The notes beneath the pieces are model-generated. The model did not search any database. It was not told the origin of the DNA and saw only the letters and a list, made by a program, of their open reading frames with translations. From NCBI RefSeq assembly GCF_000974425.1, contig NZ_CP010429.1:372001-436000 (forward strand): a stretch of DNA of 64,000 nucleotides, in the 5' to 3' direction. The position numbers were made by a program, and so were the translations under genes. How positions within the stretch are numbered: the first letter of the stretch is position 1; each line of letters begins with the position of its first letter. Shown in pieces: positions 53,130-62,100 of the stretch. This DNA is from Spirosoma radiotolerans. Its GTDB lineage: Bacteria > Bacteroidota > Bacteroidia > Cytophagales > Spirosomataceae.

Positions 53130-56100
53130 ATGATGGGGAATTCGATAAAAAAGCACAGATGGAGCGTCTTGGCCACGTTTGTGTTCACCGTCATAAGCCA
53201 ACTGGTGCAGGCCCAATCCGGCAGCTTTGGAAGTACTTTTGCCCATACTACAGCTGAAATGGCTATTTATGAGCAGCATGACTTTGTGACCGGCAGCGGT
53301 ACCATCAATGCTGGTATCATTGGCTCGGAGCGCCAGCCCGCCATCGGGATGTACAGCTTCGTCAACCCTAACAGCAGTTGGATCAACGCCAGCAACACCG
53401 CTTTTGTGGATGGCTACGTGCGCACCTACAACGCTGGACCCTTCACTTTCCCCATCGGCGATAACAATAAGTACCGCCCGGCGGCTGTGTCAGCCTCCTC
53501 GGCGGCTGCCCCCACCACGGCGGCCTATTACGGTGTGGATCCGGGGCTGGCCACCACCAGCAACCTGATGGGGGGCACCTACGGCATTCTGCCCGGCGGT
53601 GGCCCGGCATTTCCCACCACGGCCAAAGCGGCCAATGTGGGCACGGTCGATAATATCGAGTACTGGGACATCGATGGCACCACTCCGGCTAAAATTACCC
53701 TGACTTGGGATGCCAATACGCCCATCAGCGCAATGGTCGGTGCTAACCTGAATAACCTGACCATTGTCGGTTGGGATGGTACCCAATGGGTCGCCATTCC
53801 CTCGACGGTGGATGCTAGCTCTTTGGCGCAGAATACCAGTGCTAGTACCTTCAATGGCCTGAGTGCATCGGTGACGGCAGGTTCGATTACCACCACGGCG
53901 GCCATTGTACCGGGTTCTTTCACGGTCTACACCCTGGCGGGGGCCTGCCCTCCAACGACGATTGTGCCCAACCTGACGAGTCTGACGATCTGTTCGGGCA
54001 CGCAGGTAGCCATCAATTACACAACCAATCCGGCAGGTGGTCAAACCCTGTGGACCCGCATGCCCGGCAACGTCAGCAGCTTTGGTGATGTTACGGATTT
54101 TCCCACAGCAACGGGTAGTAACCCAGTGAGTTATACGTATTCGGCGGTGGTCACCTCGTTTAGCTGTCCCAGCCAGACGGCGGTCACTACGGTGCTGGTC
54201 AATCCGGTTCCAATCGTGACGCCTTCGGTCTGTTCCCAAACGATCTGTTCGGGTCAGACCGGGGCCATTACGTTTGCGACCGACATTCCGGCCACCATCA
54301 ACTGGCTGCGAGTGGAAGACAACGCCACGGGTACGGGCAACATCAGCCAGTTATTCAACACGGCCGGCACCTACACCTATAAAATCTGGGGTGTCTCGTC
54401 GTCGGCTTCCTGTCCCTCGTCGACCACCATCACCTGTACCATTGTTGTCAACCAGAGCCTGATCGCCACGGCTACCGTGGCTGCGGGCAGCGGCTGCATC
54501 GGGCAACCGTTTAACCTGTCGGCCACCTCAACGGGCGGTCAGGCACCGTTTACCTACGCCTGGACCGGTCCGAACAGCTACGTTGGTTCCGGGGTTAATC
54601 CGCAGGTGACAAATTCCGCTTCAACGGCCATCAACGGCAATTACATCGTCACGGTCACTGATGCCCAGGGCTGTTCGGGAACGGCCACGGTAGCGGTTTC
54701 GGCCAGCAACTGCTGTAGCCTGACGGCTACGGCGGGCAACACGCTGGTTGCCTGCGCGGGAGGCACCCTCAACCTGAGTGTCACGGCGGGCAACAGCACC
54801 ACCGCCCCGGTAACTACCCCATTGACGTATAAATGGAGTGGCCCCAACGGTTTTGCCGCCACCACCGCCAACCCGACGCTGACGGCCACGGCCGCTGCGG
54901 CAGGTGTGTACAGCGTGACGGTCACCGACGGCCAGAGTTGTACGGCCACAGCTTCCGTGACGGTCAGCGTTAGTCCGCAACCGAGCGCGGGCAACGACGT
55001 GATCGTGTCGATCTGTAACAACGAAACCGTTGATCTGGCGACCTATTTCCCGGCCGGGGGTTCTTTCTCGGCTGTTACGGGGTCACTTTCGGGAAGTATA
55101 TTCAATGGCATTACCTCGGGCGTCGGCTCTTACACCGTATTGTACGGTGTAGGCGGCAACGGCTGTCCCGTCGATCAGGCGGCTGCCGTGGTCGTGGTCC
55201 GGGATTGTACGCCACCGTCCTGTAATTACCCCATCAGTACAGCTGTCGTGGATGCCAGTTGTGGAAACAGTGATGGTACGGCCATCGTCTCCCTAGGTGG
55301 CTTGCCCACGGGCGCCACCACCGGCTTCGCCTGGAGTAATGGGAAAACCGGGCCAACGGTTGCCGGGTTAGCCGCAGGCGTCTACAGCATTACCGCTACC
55401 GTTTCGACCGGTAACAGTGTCTGTAGTGTTGTCGACAGCATTCAGGTCAACGATATCGGTGGGCCTGTGGCTGAAATCAGCCTGATCACCTCGGCCGATT
55501 GCCGGGGAGCCAACGGAGCGGTTGCCATCGATATAACCACTGGTACCGGTCCCTTTCAGATTTCCTGGAGTGGGGCGGGCAGTGGCAGCACATCCGGCGC
55601 CAATCTAGGTACAACCACTGTGCAGCTGGCACCAGGCTCGTACATCTTCAAAGTGACCGGCACGTCTGGTAATACGGCTTGTGCGTCCTACCTGCCCATT
55701 ACGATTCCTCAGGATGATACCGATCAGATTAGTGTAACGGGAACGCCAACCAATGCCACTGCCTGTGGCTCGCCGACGGGTAGCATCCTCATCACGGCGA
55801 CACCAGCCGTTGGCGTAACAGGACCCTTCTCCTTCTCGCTGAATGGCGTACAAATTGGAACCTCATCGCTGCCAACCTTTACAGTTTCGGGACTGACCGC
55901 TGGCGTATATACAGTAAGCGTTAGCTCGGCGGGTGGGTGTAAAACGCCGGCCGTTCCCGTCACTATCCTGGAAACGGGGGCTCCCACGGTTGCAGGCTGG
56001 ACAGCGGTCAACCCGGCTTGTCCAAGTGACAAAGGGCAATTGGTATTTGCCGGGGGACAACCTACGGCAACCTACCTGATTCGGGAAGTAACGACGGGCT

Positions 56101-59100
56101 CGATCGTTGGGCCAACAGCGGGCATTAGTGGCGCTTCGTCAACCTCTCTGACGCTACCCGCTGGTACCTACAGCATTCAGCAAACATCGACAGCATCAAC
56201 CTGTACGTCGTTTACAACGGCAACCATTTCGGTTCCTCAGGGTCTCAAATTTAATGTACAATATACAAAAGTGGCCTGTGCGCCAGGCGGTTCGGCAAAC
56301 AATGACGGCACGATCTCGATCGTGCAACAGACAGGTGGCACGGCTCCTTATTCGACCACGGTTCTGAATAGCCAGAATCAGGTGATTGCGGCTACCTCAC
56401 CCGATACTTACACCAACCTGAAACCGGGCACCTATCAGATTAACGTAGTTGACTCAAAAGGTTGTTCAGGTGTTCAAAATGTATTTGTAACGGTTCCGGA
56501 TTGTAACCTGAAATGCCCAATCATCCCGATGAACACCTTTGTCGTCGATGCAAACTGTAGCACCGCCGATGGACGTGCCGTGGCGCAGTTGGGTAATTTT
56601 GCCGACAGTGATGTCGACTACCTCTGGAGTAACGGCTTCTCCGGTCCGACGACCAACGGCCTGGCTGCGGGTGTTTATTCGGTCACGGCTACCGTTCTGA
56701 CAGGAACATTTGTCGGTTGTCCATACATTGAAACCGTCAACGTCAACCAGATCGGTGGTCCGGTGGTAGCACAGGGGGTAATCAACCCGTCGAGTTGTGC
56801 GGCCAATACCGGCACCGCTTCGTTCAGCGTCGCCAGCGGCACTGGCCCATTCGCCGTAACCTGGACGGGTCCGGTGAGTGGCAACCGAAGTGTAAATGGT
56901 ACAGCTCCCTTCCAGTTTACCCAGTCGGGTCTGGCTCCGGGAAGCTATGTATTCACCTTCACGGCCAGCGGATCGACGTGTAAAACGGTACTCGATGTAA
57001 CGATTCCGGTTTCATCAAGCAGCAACATTTCACTAGCTGCTGTTCCGACCCCAACGTCGAGTTGTGGCTCACAGGATGGATCGATCAGCCTGACCGCGTC
57101 GGGTAGTGGTCCAGCTTATACGTATACACTGAATGGTGCATCGTACACGACCGTATCGGCCAGCACCCTTCAGATTCCTAACTTGCCTGCCGGTGTATAT
57201 ACGCTTGGCGTCATCAGTGGGGCCAACAGCTGCTCAACCACGACGACGGCCATCATACAGCAAACCGGCGCTCCTGCAGTAACCGGCTGGACATCCCAAA
57301 GCATGGCTTGTGCTGACGGCACGGGTTCACTGACGTATGCGGGCGGCACAGGTACTGGTACCTACACCATCTCCCTGGGCGGGACGGTAGTTGCTACTGT
57401 ACCGCAAAATTCAACAGGACCTCTGGTAACGAACCTACCGCAGGGAGTCTATACGGTTGAATTACAGAATGATACCTGTTCTTCATTCCAGAACTTTACC
57501 ATTACCGGGCCTACGGGTATCGACTTTAACGTACAGTACATTGCCGAAACCTGCGGACCCGGTGGCGTTGGCAATGGCGATGGTACCCTGAACGTGATTC
57601 AAATCAACGGGGGGACGCCTACTTATACGGTATCCATCATCAATAACCAGGGGCAGACCATCGCCGGGGCCAGTCATTCGAATCTGGCTGCGGGTAACTA
57701 TGCCGTGTCTGTCACGGACGCAAACGGCTGTCCGGGCAATCAGACCGCCCTCGTAACGGTGCCGCCTTGTCAACTCAAATGTCCGACTTTGCCAATCAAT
57801 ACAGCCGTGGTCGACAACCAGTGTGGTCAGTCTGTTGGTCAGGCCACCGCGTCACTCCTTAATGTACCGGCTGGGGCAACAACGACTTACCTCTGGAGCA
57901 ACGGTCAGAATGGACCAACAGCGACTGGATTAACGGCGGGTGTTTACTCGGTAACCGCAACGCTATTTGCCAATAACACCATCTACGCAGGTTGTACATA
58001 CGTCGATACCGTAAATGTCAACGACATTGGTGGACCGATCGCCAGCATTTCGGCCACAGGGGCTGCCAGTTGTACAGCTTCGAACGGTTCGGTCGCGCTT
58101 AATATTCAGGGAGGCACCGGGCCGTATAACATCACCTGGAGTGGGCAAACAACGGGGTCTCAAACAGCCTCGAGTGCAGGCCTTGTTACTATTTCAGGGT
58201 TGAAAGCAGGAAGTTATGCCTTCACCGTGGCAGGCTCTGCGAACACGTGTAAATCTGTCATTGACGTAGTGATTCCGACCCGCACGCCAAATGGATTTAC
58301 GCTGAGTGTCATACCAACGATGGTAAGCAGTTGTGGTGCTTCAGATGGCAAATTGGCCATTACAGTTTCGGGTGGAACGGGACCATTCATTTACAGTGTC
58401 AATGGGTTCGTTAAGGGTGTCAGTAGTTCACGGACATTTTCCGTACAGGGACTACCCGCCGGAGTCAACACCGTTACTGTAATGGATGTCAATGGGTGTG
58501 ATGTCACAAAAGACAATATTCTGATAAATCCAACAGGCCAGCCAGCCATCGCCAACTGGACTGCATCGGATGCCCTGTGCCCGCAGAATAATGGGTCTAT
58601 ACAGTTCAATGGGTCTGGAAATGCAACGGATGAATACGTTGTAACGATTTCTGGAACGGCCACTGAAATTGGGAGGACGCCGGGAAATGCATCGGCCTCT
58701 TACTCGGTTCCAGGCGGAACATACCTAATAACCAGAACAAATTCGACCTCCTGTGTATCGGTAACAACCGTTGTTGTGAACCAGCCAAGGGGGCTTGATT
58801 TCAATATTCAGTATAACGAACCCGTATGTCTCTCTCCAGCATCGGGAAGCCTGACGGTTATTCAGCCTTCAGGCGGAACGGGCGCCTACTCGTACACCAT
58901 AACGGGGGCAACGGGTATAGTCTCAACGTCGGCTACCGCGACTGGTCTGCTAAGCGGCAGTTATACAGTTACTATGGGCGATAGCCGAGGCTGTACGTTC
59001 AGCGATGTGGTTATCCTGTCAACCGGATCTAACTTATCCGCAACGGCCGGTGCCACGCCTGGAATCGCCTGTATCGGTAGTCCAATTAGTCTGAGTGTTA

Positions 59101-62100
59101 CAGGTGTGGGCGGCTCAGGTCAGCTAACCTATAACTGGTTTGGGCCCAACGGCTTCTCCGGAACGGGTCAGTTGTTGACGGCTACCGCATCAATAAGTGG
59201 CAGCTACACCGTAGTCGTAACCGATGCTTCGGGTTGTAGTGCTACTGCCTTAACCGCTCCAGTGACAACCTCATTATGTACAACATGTCAGAACCCAGTG
59301 CTAACGCTAACGGGTCCGGTGTGTGATCCGGTGACGGGCTTGAGCACGGTGAGCTACGCGGTGAGTGCGGGGGCCAGTGTGAGCAGCACTTCCGGGAATG
59401 TCAATTCTACTTTACAGATCATAACGGGCATTGCCGCCAACACGCCGGTGGTGGTAACAGCCAGCGTAGCGGGGGGCTGCAGCACCAGCCGGACGGTAGT
59501 GACCGGAGCGGTGTGCACCACCTGTGCCACAGCTATCAACCTCTCGACGGGCAACGCAGTGTGCACCGGTACGGGCAGCTATGTAGCCAGTGTGACGGCT
59601 ACCGCAGGAGCCAGCCTGAGTGTGCTGGGCGGTACGATCAGCGGGAACACGGTGACCGGTACGGTAGGCAGCAGTGTAACGGTGGTGGCCTCCATTGCCG
59701 GATGTGCCTCGCAGACCCAGGTGATCGGTAGTCCAGCTTCGTGCACGGGTACGCCCTGTAACCCGGGTGGTCCTCTGGTGAGTGCGGTGGCGGGCTGTGA
59801 CAACAACGGCAGCACCTACAGTGTGGTCTTCACCGCCCCCACGGGGGTGAGCGTGACGGCCAGTGCCGGTACGGTGATTGGCAATACGGTGACGGGCCTG
59901 AGCCTAGGCAGCTCGGTGACCTTGACGGCGGTCAACAGCTGTTCGGTGAGCCAGGTGACGTCCATCAGCAGTCCCGTCTGTGCGCCGGTCTGTCAATCAC
60001 CGGTGCTAACGCTAACGGGTCCGGTATGTGATCCGGTGACGGGCTTGAGCACGGTGAGCTACGCGGTGAGTGCAGGAGCCAGTGTAACGGCGAACGTAGG
60101 AGTAGTCAACGCTCTTCTCAATACGATCAGTAATATTCCCGCCAACACGCCGGTGGTGGTAACGGCCAGCGTAGCGGGGGGCTGCAGCACCAGCCGGACG
60201 GTAGTGACCGGAGCGGTGTGCACCACCTGTGCCACAGCCATCAACCTCTCGACGGGCAACGCAGTGTGCACCGGTACGGGCAGCTACGTGGCCAGTGTGA
60301 CGGCTACCGCAGGAGCCAGCCTGAGTGTGCTGGGCGGTACGATCAGCGGGAACACGGTGACCGGTACGGTGGGCAGCAGTGTGACGGTGGTGGCCTCCAT
60401 TGCCGGATGTGCCTCGCAGACTCAGGTGATCGGTAGTCCAGCTTCGTGCACGGGTACGCCCTGTAACCCGGGTGGTCCTCTGGTGAGTGCGGTGGCGGGC
60501 TGTGACAACAACGGCAGCACCTACAGTGTGGTCTTCACCGCCCCCACGGGGGTGAGCGTGACGGCCAGTGCCGGTACGGTGATTGGCAATACGGTGACGG
60601 GCCTGAGCCTGGGCAGCTCAGTGACACTGACGGCAGTCAACAGCTGCTCGGTGAGCCAGGTGACGTCCATCAGCAGTCCCGTCTGTGCGCCGGTCTGTCA
60701 GTCACCGGTCTTGACGGTGACGGGTCCGGTATGTGATCCGGTGACGGGCTTGAGCACGGTGAGCTATGCGGTGAGTGCAGGAGCCAGTGTGAGCAGCACC
60801 TCCGGGAATGTCAATTCTACTTTACAGATCATAACGGGCATTGCCGCCAACACGCCGGTGGTGGTAACGGCCAGCGTAGCGGGGGGCTGCAGCACCAGCC
60901 GGACGGTGGTGACCGGAGCGGTGTGCACCACCTGTGCCACAGCCATCAACCTCTCGACGGGCAACGCTATCTGTCTGAATGGCACCAGCTACGTAGCCAG
61001 TGTGACGGCTACCGCAGGAGCCAGCCTGAGTGTGCTGGGCGGTACGATCAGCGGGAACACGGTGACCGGTACGGTGGGCAGCAGTGTGACGGTGGTGGCC
61101 TCCATTGCCGGATGTGCCTCGCAGACTCAGGTGATCGGTAGTCCAGCTTCGTGCACGGGTACGCCCTGTAACCCGGGTGGTCCTCTGGTGAGTGCGGTGG
61201 CGGGCTGTGACAACAACGGCAGCACCTACAGTGTGGTCTTCACCGCCCCCACGGGGGTGAGCGTGACGGCCAGTGCGGGCACCCTCGTAGGCAATACGAT
61301 AACGGGCCTGAGCCTAGGCAGCTCGGTGACCTTGACGGCAGTCAACAGCTGTTCGGTGAGCCAGGTGACGTCCATCAGCAGTCCCGTCTGTGCGCCGGTC
61401 TGTCAATCGCCAGTGCTAACGCTAACGGGTCCGGTGTGTGATCCGGTGACGGGTCTGAGCACGGTGAGCTATGCGGTGAGTGCAGGAGCCAGTGTGAGCA
61501 GCACTTCCGGGAATGTCAATTCTACTTTACAGATCATAACGGGCATTGCCGCCAACACGCCGGTGGTGGTAACGGCCAGCGTAGCGGGGGGCTGCAGCAC
61601 CAGCCGGACGGTGGTGACCGGAGCGGTGTGCACCACCTGTGCCACAGCCATCAACCTCTCGACGGGCAACGCTATCTGTCTGAATGGCACCAGCTACGTA
61701 GCCAGTGTGACGGCTACCGCAGGAGCCAGCCTGAGTGTGCTGGGCGGTACGATCAGCGGGAACACGGTGACCGGTACGGTGGGCAGCAGTGTGACGGTGG
61801 TGGCCTCCATTGCCGGATGTGCCTCGCAGACTCAGGTGATCGGTAGTCCAGCTTCGTGCACGGGTACGCCCTGTAACCCGGGTGGTCCTCTGGTGAGTGC
61901 GGTGGCGGGCTGTGACAACAACGGCAGCACCTACAGTGTGGTCTTCACCGCCCCCACGGGGGTGAGCGTGACGGCCAGTGCCGGTACGGTGATTGGCAAT
62001 ACGGTGACGGGCCTGAGCCTGGGCAGCTCAGTGACACTGACGGCAGTCAACAGCTGCTCGGTGAGCCAGGTGACGTCCATCAGCAGTCCCGTCTGTGCGC

